Of a stretch of DNA of 5,377 nucleotides, positions 1 to 5,268 are shown piece by piece. Each line of letters opens with the position of its first letter. Position 1 is the first letter of the stretch. The notes below the pieces were generated by a model that ran no database searches, was not told where the DNA came from, and saw only the letters and a list, made by a program, of their open reading frames with translations. The position numbers and the translations under genes were made by a program. The stretch comes from Chloroflexota bacterium (GTDB lineage Bacteria; Chloroflexota; Dehalococcoidia; Lucifugimonadales; JADFKI01): assembly GCA_022565015.1 (NCBI GenBank), contig JADFKI010000249.1, forward strand, positions 1 to 5,377. Direction: 5' to 3'.

Positions 1-171
1 TCGAACGGGTTTATTATGATGCCTTCGCTCTGCCGCATAAACACCTATCTCATCGTTCAAGGACTTTCTGCACATCACCCTGCAAACTCGACATGTAAAA
101 AGTCTGCCGATTACTGACCATCAGCTATACGCCTTCGTTTTGAGGCGCAATTGGAATGTACAAAGTCCAGC
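1..171. other. unassigned sequence left of the short element
   Basis: No gene is supported here. Frame 1 on the plus strand is open from the window edge to a TGA at 115-117, so the tail of a gene starting outside the window cannot be excluded, but its roughly 38 residues show no recognisable motif. The minus strand has only very short open stretches. A small inverted repeat (cgcct/aggcg, about 132-147) is too weak to call a terminator. I see no promoter, tRNA or repeat array. Confidence 0.4.
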
Positions 172-174
172 TTA

Positions 175-430
175 GAGCCTATCCGAAAACCGCCACGAAT
201 GGTTCGACAAGCTCTCCGCAGAAGCGGTCCGATGGATCGGACTCCGAAGATATTCCTCACAGGAGTCGGAGAGTCCGAAGATATACATTATGAGGAGTCG
301 GACACCACGAACGGGCAATCTTCCGTTCGTCCTGTCCGACTCTTTGAACAGAATATCTTCGGACTCCGTCGCAACGGAGAGCACGGTCGAAGGACCGTAA
401 GATATCCAGATGAGGTTTTAGGATAGGCTC
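175..430. mobile_element. MITE-like element, complete copy, 256 bp
   Basis: The ends are near-perfect 17-bp inverted repeats: gagcctatccgaaaacc at 175-191 and its reverse complement with one mismatch at 414-430. They are flanked by a direct TTA at 172-174 and 431-433, the expected target duplication. A 3-bp TNA duplication with ends starting GAGCC is what I know from the IS427/IS1031 branch of the IS5 family, so a related transposase elsewhere in the genome probably moves it; this assignment is inference. The inside is non-coding: open frames crossing it are by-products of its stop-poor, repeat-rich sequence, and none has a usable start or a known domain. The interior is full of inverted repeats (see separate entry). 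A second, diverged copy with the same orientation begins at 5269. The element lies 26 bp beyond the stop codon of the TPR gene. Confidence 0.85.
271..366. repeat. nested inverted repeats inside the short element
   Basis: A perfect 14-bp inverted repeat (gagtccgaagatat, 271-284, with its complement at 353-366) encloses a second nested structure: gagtcggac at 295-303 pairs with 334-342, and inside that cgaacgg at 308-314 pairs with 323-329. Nearby, acggtc at 383-388 pairs with gaccgt at 393-398 around a GAAG loop. The right half of the element could therefore form a long cruciform in DNA or a branched hairpin in RNA. No T-tract follows any of the stems, so this is not a typical intrinsic terminator, though it may still stabilise or end transcripts arriving from the TPR gene. 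Confidence 0.7.
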
Positions 431-459
431 TTATTCAAACTATCCCTGTCCTCGGTCGG

Positions 460-1314
460 TCAGTACTCGTCGTCCTCGTTCTCACCTTCCGGCGAGTTTA
501 CGATGCGTTGGAATGCGGGCGTGAACGCCTCGTCATCGCCCGGTTCCGTATCGTCATCCGACCAGTCCTTGAGCACAGTCAAGACCGGCTCGTCGGTGGC
601 GTCGTCGTCGGAGCCCTCAAATCCAGCTACCGCGCCGGGGAGGTAGACTCGATAGTCCAGGCCGGACTCTTTCAAGGGGAAGGACACTACTCCGGATTGC
701 GAGGGGTGCTTGTAGACCTCGCTAATTATGACTTTGAGCTCCTGCTCGCCTACGCCGGCAACGGAGACTTCGTAGCGATTGCCTCCCTCGATCAGCTTCG
801 ACAACCGCGAGGAAAGCCTTGGCTCCAGCTTGCCCACGTATTCTCCGGCAGGGCTGGTTATCACCAACTTGCCGCCTTCCAGGCGAAGGTCCACGCTCTG
901 ACCCGGCGACAGCTTAAGCAGCTCTTTGGGCGGCGCAAGGCTCATCAAGGAGGTCACGCCCGCCTTGCCGCTCTCCCCGATAAAGGTCTGAGGCGGAACG
1001 GAGTCCTTAGTTGTGGAAAAGGTCTCCGTCTCCTTAAAAGTCTCCAGCCTCTGGAGGTTCTTTTTCGCTATGCTGTTGTATGGAGAAATCTCCAGGGCGC
1101 GCCGAAACGCATCACCGGCTTCGCGATTTCGACCGAGCTCGCTGAGGGCCTTGCCCAAACGATTATACGCCTCGAGCTCTTCCGGAAAGTCCTCGACGAT
1201 GGCGCTATTCACGCTCACCGCTTCCTCCCAGCGCCGCTCCATAGCCAGAGCGACGGCCTTTTTTGCCTGGTCTTTCTTAGCCTTTTCTTTCTCTTCCACT
1301 TGGTTCGTGTTCAT
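460..1314 (-). CDS. TPR protein with beta-rich middle and acidic tail, function unknown
   Basis: A 284-aa soluble protein without signal peptide or membrane segment. Residues 5-30 are highly charged (many E and K). About 14-47 and 48-81 form two tetratricopeptide-like repeats (WEEAVSVNSAIVEDFP, then AYNRLGKALSELGRNREAGDAFRRAL split over 50-74), which suggests a protein-binding role. Residues 135-205 look beta-rich, with the pattern GGKLVITSPAGEYVGKLEP, then a short helix and strands, faintly like a HIRAN or small barrel domain; this is a guess. The last 52 residues carry 20 Asp/Glu and only two Lys/Arg. I chose ATG at 1314 because AGGG lies 8 nt upstream (1323-1326) and the better promoter candidate (1341-1369) would start transcription downstream of the alternative in-frame GTG at 1404. 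The gene follows the second glycosyltransferase after 118 bp and is probably transcribed separately or in addition. I do not recognise a family with this architecture. Confidence 0.8.
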   Translation of the reverse strand: MNTNQVEEKEKAKKDQAKKAVALAMERRWEEAVSVNSAIVEDFPEELEAYNRLGKALSELGRNREAGDAFRRALEISPYNSIAKKNLQRLETFKETETFSTTKDSVPPQTFIGESGKAGVTSLMSLAPPKELLKLSPGQSVDLRLEGGKLVITSPAGEYVGKLEPRLSSRLSKLIEGGNRYEVSVAGVGEQELKVIISEVYKHPSQSGVVSFPLKESGLDYRVYLPGAVAGFEGSDDDATDEPVLTVLKDWSDDDTEPGDDEAFTPAFQRIVNSPEGENEDDEY

Positions 1315-1340
1315 CTCATCAGCCCTGTTAAAGTCACGGA

Positions 1341-1369
1341 ATTCTAGCCCATACTTTTTCTGCGTGCAA
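1341..1369 (-). promoter_or_regulatory. candidate sigma-70-type promoter for the TPR gene
   Basis: Read on the minus strand, TTGCAC (1364-1369) and TAGAAT (1341-1346) are separated by exactly 17 bp. The -10 box matches TATAAT in five of six positions; the -35 keeps only the TTG. Transcription would start near 1334, giving a leader of about 20 nt that contains the AGGG ribosome binding site before ATG 1314. The match is by eye and such boxes occur by chance. Confidence 0.4.
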
Positions 1370-1407
1370 GGGTTTTTTGGACCCTCGGAGCGGTTTTTAA
1401 TCACACT

Positions 1408-1436
1408 TATTTATGGACACATCTGTCAATTGTCAA
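1408..1436 (-). promoter_or_regulatory. tandem TTGACA boxes, possible upstream promoter
   Basis: The minus strand reads TTGACAATTGACA: two perfect -35 hexamers 7 bp apart (1431-1436 and 1424-1429). The first overlaps the TGA stop codon of the mannosyltransferase-like gene. At 17 bp from the first lies TAAATA (1408-1413), only a three-of-six match to TATAAT, and nothing useful lies at 17 bp from the second. It could be a weak second promoter for the TPR gene or chance. Confidence 0.2.
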
Positions 1437-2155
1437 CGTCTCCAGCGAATTACCGCGAGCTTCCACATTGCCTCAATGATAATTCCCAGAGACATCTTGG
1501 ATTTTCCGGCGGCGCGGTCGTGGAAGACGATTGGCCTTTCTACTATCTTATGGCCCATTTCCTGGCAAGCGTAGGCGACTTCAGCCTGAAAACCGAATCC
1601 CTTGCAATGAAAACCCTCCAGATTCAACGACACTAACGACGTCGCTCGGAACGCCTTGAAGCCAGTCGTGGCGTCCTTGACCTTCACGCCGGAGACGGCG
1701 CGAATGCCTAGATTGGCGAGGGAGCTCAGCAGGCGCCTCTTGAGAGTCCAGTCCTTGTCCACTCCTCCGCCCTCCGCATACCTGGACCCAATAACCACAT
1801 CAGCCGTCCCCAGGGCCTCTATGAATCCCGGAATGTACTCCGGGGCGTGGGACAGGTCGGCGTCCATCTGCACCACGTATTCGGCGCCATCCTCAAGCGC
1901 CTGGGAAAAACCCCTGACGTACGCGGTCCCCAGGCCCAGCTTGTCTTCGCGCTCGATGACCACCACCCTGCCGTTGTATCGACGGCGCAATTTCCGCGCC
2001 ACGTTCGACGTGCCGTCGGGCGACGCGTCATCGACCACGATCATGCTGGATTTCGGCATGTCTAAAGCAAATATACGCTCGGCCAGCCTGGGTAGATTTT
2101 CAGCTTCAATATAGGTCGGAACGACTATTACGACCTTGCCTTCAACGGAACTCAT
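1433..2155 (-). CDS. polyprenol-phosphate mannosyltransferase (DPM1-like GT2)
   Basis: A 240-aa family 2 glycosyltransferase, about the length of single-domain DPM1-type enzymes, which transfer mannose from GDP-mannose to a polyprenyl or dolichyl phosphate at the inner membrane face (EC 2.4.1.83). Visible motifs: VVPTYIEAENL (11-21) and VVDDASPDGT (40-49) for the nucleotide sugar, KLGLGTAYVRG (72-82), the metal-binding MDADLSH (97-103), GSRY with GG after it (123-130), DATTGFKAFR (161-170), and ERPIVFHDRAAGKSKM (206-221), a stretch typical of this family. There is no C-terminal GtrA-like or other membrane domain, so it must act peripherally or with a partner. Its ATG overlaps the upstream gene's stop as ATGA, with GGGAG 7 nt upstream (2163-2167), indicating translational coupling. 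Motifs fix the fold and subfamily well; the sugar (mannose rather than glucose or another) is inference. Confidence 0.88.
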   Translation of the reverse strand: MSSVEGKVVIVVPTYIEAENLPRLAERIFALDMPKSSMIVVDDASPDGTSNVARKLRRRYNGRVVVIEREDKLGLGTAYVRGFSQALEDGAEYVVQMDADLSHAPEYIPGFIEALGTADVVIGSRYAEGGGVDKDWTLKRRLLSSLANLGIRAVSGVKVKDATTGFKAFRATSLVSLNLEGFHCKGFGFQAEVAYACQEMGHKIVERPIVFHDRAAGKSKMSLGIIIEAMWKLAVIRWRR

Positions 2156-2937
2156 TTGCGATCTCCCGACCTCTCTGTCAACGCCCCCGAAGAGCCTTTG
2201 CAGCTAAGATCATCCAATCTGTATTTTCCCAATATGTCCCGGATGCGGACCTGCAACGTGTCTTTTATCATCAACAGGGAGTCGATTCCAACCCGCAGCT
2301 TGCTGGACGGGTCGTGATACCAGTCCACGGGCAGCTCGAATACTCGCATATTCATCTTGAGGGCCAGGAAGAGCATCTCGACATCGAAGCCCCAGCCGTT
2401 CGTCTGCTGTAGTCGGAAGATCCTTTCAGCCGCGTCGCCTCGCATGCACTTGAAGCCGCACTGGGTATCCTGGAACTCCCGAACGGCGATAAGCCTGACG
2501 GACCAGTTGAATAGCCTTCCCAGGGCATGGCGCAGGGCCGACTCGTTAAAGCGCCTTGCGCCCTCGATCTGCCTGGAGCCTATGACGATGTCGTAGCCCT
2601 CTGAGAGCTTCTCCAGAAAGGAAGACAGGTAATCTATGGGCGTGGCGATATCCGCATCGCACATGAATCTGTAATCGCCGCTCGCCGCCAGCATGCCGTT
2701 CCTCACGGCCCATCCCTTGCCGCGGTGTGGGAGGCATTCCAGTCTTATTCGTCCGTCCTTCAGCCGGCAGGCCTCTACCAGCTCGGCGGTCGAGTCCGTG
2801 CTCCCGTCATCGGCGACGATGACCTCCCATGTGTAGTCCTGGGCCGCGAGATAATCGACGATCTTGTCCAGGGCATCGCCAATTCGAGACTCCTCGTTGT
2901 ATGCGGGAATGATTACCGAAAGGAAGGGCCTTGTCAC
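2152..2937 (-). CDS. GT2 glycosyltransferase, Alg5/dolichyl-phosphate glucosyltransferase-like
   Basis: A 261-aa family 2 glycosyltransferase. In the eukaryotic relative Alg5, glucose passes from UDP-glucose to dolichyl phosphate (EC 2.4.1.117); bacterial homologues are thought to charge undecaprenyl phosphate, with the sugar usually unknown. Motifs: IIPAYNEESRI (9-19), VADDGSTDST (41-50), RGKGWAVRNGM (72-82), CDADIATP with the DAD metal site (93-100), GSRQIEGARR (120-129), QDTQCGFKCMR (156-166), GWGFDVEML (181-189) and PVDWYH (203-208). The order and wording fit the dolichyl-phosphate glucosyltransferase subgroup better than DPM1. No transmembrane helices of the kind found in Alg5 itself are seen at the N-terminus, and the last 20 residues are polar and unconserved-looking. 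TTG at 2940 and GTG at 2937 are adjacent in-frame starts; GTG is preferred because GGAG (2944-2947) sits 6 nt before it. It overlaps the next glycosyltransferase by 4 bp. Confidence 0.85.
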   Translation of the reverse strand: MTRPFLSVIIPAYNEESRIGDALDKIVDYLAAQDYTWEVIVADDGSTDSTAELVEACRLKDGRIRLECLPHRGKGWAVRNGMLAASGDYRFMCDADIATPIDYLSSFLEKLSEGYDIVIGSRQIEGARRFNESALRHALGRLFNWSVRLIAVREFQDTQCGFKCMRGDAAERIFRLQQTNGWGFDVEMLFLALKMNMRVFELPVDWYHDPSSKLRVGIDSLLMIKDTLQVRIRDILGKYRLDDLSCKGSSGALTERSGDRK

Positions 2938-2943
2938 CAACTG

Positions 2944-2947
2944 CTCC
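2944..2947 (-). promoter_or_regulatory. ribosome binding site deciding the GT2 start
   Basis: GGAG on the minus strand lies 6 nt upstream of GTG 2937 but only 3 nt upstream of TTG 2940, so it favours GTG as the start of the first glycosyltransferase. Confidence 0.55.
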
Positions 2948-2979
2948 GATTGAGACTGTTTCTTAGATGCGGGAAACGG

Positions 2980-3015
2980 GTCGCCGGCGATTCAACGCGA
3001 ACCCGGCCCGGCGAC
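2980..3015 (-). other. GC-rich hairpin in the lysC-glycosyltransferase gap
   Basis: In the lysC transcript, GTCGCCGG (3015-3008) can pair perfectly with CCGGCGAC (2987-2980) around a 20-nt loop, starting 7 nt after the lysC TGA. The sequence after it (ACCCGTTTCCCGC) has no proper U-run, so this is at best a weak or factor-assisted terminator, or a 3'-end stabiliser that lowers expression of the glycosyltransferases relative to lysC. No convincing promoter is visible in the rest of the gap, so read-through seems likely. Confidence 0.35.
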
Positions 3016-3021
3016 GAAATA

Positions 3022-3525
3022 TCACGAGTCCGGCTGTTCCAGCTGAAAAGCGTCGTGTAGGGCACGAGAGGCATCGGCGACCCTGTCTTCATCGACCAGA
3101 CAGGTGATGCGTATCTCCGACGTCGTTATCATGTCGATGTTGATGCTCTTATCCGCCAGGGCGCGAAACATCCTGGCCGCGTAGCCCGGCGAGTCCTGCA
3201 TACCGGTGCCGACGATGCTGACCTTGGCCAGGTTGCCCGCGCTCACCATTCCCCGGCTTCCCAGCTCCTTCGCTACGGTCTCCACGACTTCGAGGGCCCG
3301 GTCCAGGTCCGCGCGCTCAACGGTAAAGGTCATGTCGGTAGTGCCGTCTTCACCGGCATTCTGGACGATCACGTCGACGCTTACATCGGCCTCGGCAAGG
3401 GGCTCGAACAGGCTGGCCGCGATTCCGGGCCGGTCCTTGACGCCAAGCATTGTTATCTTCGCGACGTTTGTATCGGTCGCTATGCCGCGGACGCGATTGC
3501 GAATCTCTCCAACGTTGGCATTCAT
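3022..3525 (-). CDS. probable internal in-frame start: aspartokinase beta subunit
   Basis: ATG at 3525-3523 is Met245 of LysC (RGADMNANVGE), exactly between the kinase and ACT domains. On the minus strand GAGGTG (3531-3536) ends 5 nt upstream, a six-base match to the anti-Shine-Dalgarno region and better placed than the site for full-length lysC. The product would be 167 aa, essentially the two ACT domains. In Bacillus subtilis and Corynebacterium glutamicum lysC, a beta subunit of similar size is made from an in-frame start at the corresponding position and assembles with alpha as alpha2beta2. The same arrangement here is inference supported by the ribosome binding site. Confidence 0.6.
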   Translation of the reverse strand: MNANVGEIRNRVRGIATDTNVAKITMLGVKDRPGIAASLFEPLAEADVSVDVIVQNAGEDGTTDMTFTVERADLDRALEVVETVAKELGSRGMVSAGNLAKVSIVGTGMQDSPGYAARMFRALADKSINIDMITTSEIRITCLVDEDRVADASRALHDAFQLEQPDS

Positions 3526-4257
3526 ATCCGCACCTCTGTGTATAAGTGTGCCCGGCCGGTCGGTAAAGCTGGACGCCACGAGAATAGGCACGTCATAGTA
3601 CATGCCTATCTCGATAGACCTTGGATTCATCTTCGCGCCGTAGCTGGCGAGCTCCAGCATCTCTTCGAAGCCGACCTCTTCCAGCTTGCGGGCGTGCGGG
3701 ACCAGCCTGGGGTCCGCCGTGTATATGCCGTCCACGTCGGTATATACCTCGCAGCGTTCTGCGCCCAGGCCGGCTGCGATGGCCACGGCGGTAGTGTCCG
3801 ACCCTCCCCTGCCCAGGGTCGTCACGTCCATATCCTCTGTAACGCCCTGGAAGCCGGCGACGATTACGACGTTTCCCCGCTCAAGCTCCGCGAGGATTCT
3901 CCGGGGGTCGATGCCCGCGATCTTGGCCCTTCCGTAGCTGGTATCGGTACGAATGCCGGCCTGCGCGCCACTCAGGCTGATGGCCTTGCGACCCATTCCA
4001 CGAAGCGCCATCGCCATGAGAGTGCATGAGACGAGCTCGCCCGTCGATAGGAGCACGTCCATCTCCCTGGCGTCCGGCTTTTCGCTGATGTTGTGCGCCA
4101 GCCCGAGAAGCTCGTCCGTGGTATCGCCCATTGCGGAGACGACGACCACAACCTGGTTCCCACTGTCCTGGGTCCTGATGACCCGGTTGGCCACGTTGCG
4201 TATCTTATCGGCGTCCGCCAGCGAGCTTCCACCGTATTTCTGGACTATGACCGCCAC
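3022..4257 (-). CDS. lysC: aspartate kinase, monofunctional with two ACT domains
   Basis: Aspartokinase (EC 2.7.2.4) phosphorylates aspartate to 4-aspartyl phosphate, the first step toward lysine, threonine, methionine and isoleucine, in the cytoplasm. The 411 residues match the roughly 400-410 aa class that has no homoserine dehydrogenase fusion. Kinase domain about 1-245: VQKYGGSSL (5-13), VVSAMGDTTDEL (39-50), STGELVS (71-77), TTLGRGGSDTTAVAIAAGL (146-164) and YTDVDGIYTADPR (172-184), together the ATP and aspartate site. Two ACT domains follow, about 265-335 (MLGVKDRPGIAASLFEPLA) and 344-404 (KVSIVGTGMQDSPGYAARM), which in relatives bind lysine and/or threonine for feedback inhibition. The start is GTG directly after the thrB stop with no gap; GGAG (4269-4272) lies 11 nt upstream inside thrB, so translation is probably coupled to thrB. 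An internal start for the regulatory half is described separately. Confidence 0.97.
   Translation of the reverse strand: MAVIVQKYGGSSLADADKIRNVANRVIRTQDSGNQVVVVVSAMGDTTDELLGLAHNISEKPDAREMDVLLSTGELVSCTLMAMALRGMGRKAISLSGAQAGIRTDTSYGRAKIAGIDPRRILAELERGNVVIVAGFQGVTEDMDVTTLGRGGSDTTAVAIAAGLGAERCEVYTDVDGIYTADPRLVPHARKLEEVGFEEMLELASYGAKMNPRSIEIGMYYDVPILVASSFTDRPGTLIHRGADMNANVGEIRNRVRGIATDTNVAKITMLGVKDRPGIAASLFEPLAEADVSVDVIVQNAGEDGTTDMTFTVERADLDRALEVVETVAKELGSRGMVSAGNLAKVSIVGTGMQDSPGYAARMFRALADKSINIDMITTSEIRITCLVDEDRVADASRALHDAFQLEQPDS
3531..3536 (-). promoter_or_regulatory. internal Shine-Dalgarno in lysC for the beta subunit
   Basis: GAGGTG on the minus strand, 5 nt before the internal ATG at 3525. 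It falls within codons for the kinase-ACT linker (residues around HRGAD), where synonymous choice is free enough for the site to be maintained. Confidence 0.55.
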
Positions 4258-5187
4258 TTAAGATGTCGCTCCATCGGCTCCATGGCCGTCTTCGACGACG
4301 TGCACCCCCAGACGCGAGGGCTTCGTCACCTTAATGACGCCCTCTACGCCGGACTTCGAGGCGGCGTCGGCCATCTCGTAACCTATGGTGAATTCCCTTT
4401 CCCTGGCAAAGGCGAGCACGCTGGACCCCGCTCCGGACAGGAAGACGCCAAGGGCCCCCGCCGATAGCGCCGCACGAAAGATATTCTTCATCGGGAAAAA
4501 TATAGACTGACGCGCCGGCTGATGCAGCCGGTCTTCTGTCGCAATCGCAAGCTGGGAAAGGTCTCCCGTCGTAAGCGCTCTCACAAGCAGCGCCGTCCGG
4601 CCGATGTTGTAGACCGCATCCTCCCTGGAGACCTCGTCGTCGAGCAGGCCTCTGGCCTCATCGGTCGGCATCGGCTGGTCCGGGATAAAGAGCACGGCGC
4701 TGATCTCGTCCGGGAAGGGCACGTCCGCCGTAACGAGACCGCACTCGCCCTTCACGACGATGGTGCAGCCGCCCAGCATCGCCGCCGTCACGTTGTCGGG
4801 ATGCCCCTCGATCTCCACGGCAAGCTCCAGAAGCCTCTCGGGGCTCAGCGCGCCGCCACAGATGTGGTTCGCAGCGGCTAGGCCGCCCACAACGGCCGCC
4901 GCGCTGCTGCCGAGGCCTCTACCCAGGGGGATCTCGTTGCGACACACCATGCTTATCTCAGGTACGGGGTGTCCGATCTCCTCAAATACCCTGGTGAAAC
5001 ACTCGAAGACCAGATTTTGACGGTCTCTCGGCAGCGAGTCTGCGCCCTCGCCTTCTATCTCCATGCCGGCGGGACCGAGGTCGATCTGAATCGAGTTCCA
5101 GATATCCAACGCCATGCCGAGGCAGTCGAATCCTGGGCCCATATTCGCCGTCGTCGCGGGTACCTTCACCGTCACCGATTTTTGCAT
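4258..5187 (-). CDS. thrB: homoserine kinase
   Basis: Homoserine kinase (EC 2.7.1.39) converts L-homoserine and ATP to O-phosphohomoserine for threonine synthase. The 309-aa length is normal for the bacterial GHMP-kinase type. Motifs: N-terminal VKVPATTANMGPGFDCLGMA (7-26), the ATP loop IPLGRGLGSSAAA (86-98), EIEGHPDNVTAAMLGG (125-140), the EDRLHQPAR substrate region (218-226) and the third GHMP motif GVFLSGAGSSVLAFA (247-261). The open frame continues upstream to 5304, but that part translates the neighbouring MITE and lacks family similarity; homologues begin close to MQKSVTVKVPA, so ATG 5187 is chosen. No Shine-Dalgarno precedes it, but an extended -10 box lies just upstream, suggesting a leaderless or near-leaderless message. 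The stop TAA abuts the GTG of lysC, forming an operon. Homoserine dehydrogenase and threonine synthase genes are not in the window. Confidence 0.96.
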   Translation of the reverse strand: MQKSVTVKVPATTANMGPGFDCLGMALDIWNSIQIDLGPAGMEIEGEGADSLPRDRQNLVFECFTRVFEEIGHPVPEISMVCRNEIPLGRGLGSSAAAVVGGLAAANHICGGALSPERLLELAVEIEGHPDNVTAAMLGGCTIVVKGECGLVTADVPFPDEISAVLFIPDQPMPTDEARGLLDDEVSREDAVYNIGRTALLVRALTTGDLSQLAIATEDRLHQPARQSIFFPMKNIFRAALSAGALGVFLSGAGSSVLAFAREREFTIGYEMADAASKSGVEGVIKVTKPSRLGVHVVEDGHGADGATS

Positions 5188-5199
5188 CACAATCAAAGC

Positions 5200-5208
5200 A
5201 GTATAGCA
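5200..5208 (-). promoter_or_regulatory. extended -10 promoter element before thrB
   Basis: The minus strand reads TGCTATACT: a TATACT box (5200-5205, five of six to TATAAT) with the upstream TG of extended -10 promoters. No -35 match is seen 17 bp upstream (tacctc at 5223-5228), which extended -10 promoters tolerate. A start about 7 nt downstream falls near 5193, only some 5 nt before the thrB ATG, which agrees with the absence of a ribosome binding site. Confidence 0.45.
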
Positions 5209-5268
5209 TCTGAAAAGCCGCCGAGGTAGTGATATTTTTGCCCTGCGGAGTGCCCAATCTCGAACTAA

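Noticed and set aside
60..101. Possible 14-residue peptide on the minus strand (MSSLQGDVQKVLER)
   Set aside because: No ribosome binding site, very short, no neighbour that would explain it; expected by chance.
151..426. Open frames on both strands across the short element
   Set aside because: They coincide with the repeat, mostly use its inverted segments, run through its ends, and have no recognisable protein features. The second copy does not keep the same reading frame through the variable loop.
414..459. Intrinsic terminator for the cluster just after the TPR stop
   Set aside because: No stem followed by a U-run is visible in the 26-bp gap. Stems begin only inside the element and are not followed by T-tracts on either strand.
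508..1347. Plus-strand open frame of 279 codons opposite the TPR gene
   Set aside because: It is the shadow of the TPR gene in a GC-rich region. It shows no domain or convincing ribosome binding site, whereas the minus-strand product has clear TPR-type helices.
1315..1404. TPR gene start at GTG 1404 (30 extra residues)
   Set aside because: No ribosome binding site precedes it, the added residues look like untranslated sequence, and the best promoter candidate lies downstream of it. ATG 1314 has AGGG at 8 nt.
5188..5268. Riboswitch, T-box or attenuator before thrB
   Set aside because: Only 81 bp separate the element from the start codon, there is no leader peptide rich in Thr/Ile codons and no terminator/antiterminator pair, and the predicted transcript start leaves almost no leader.
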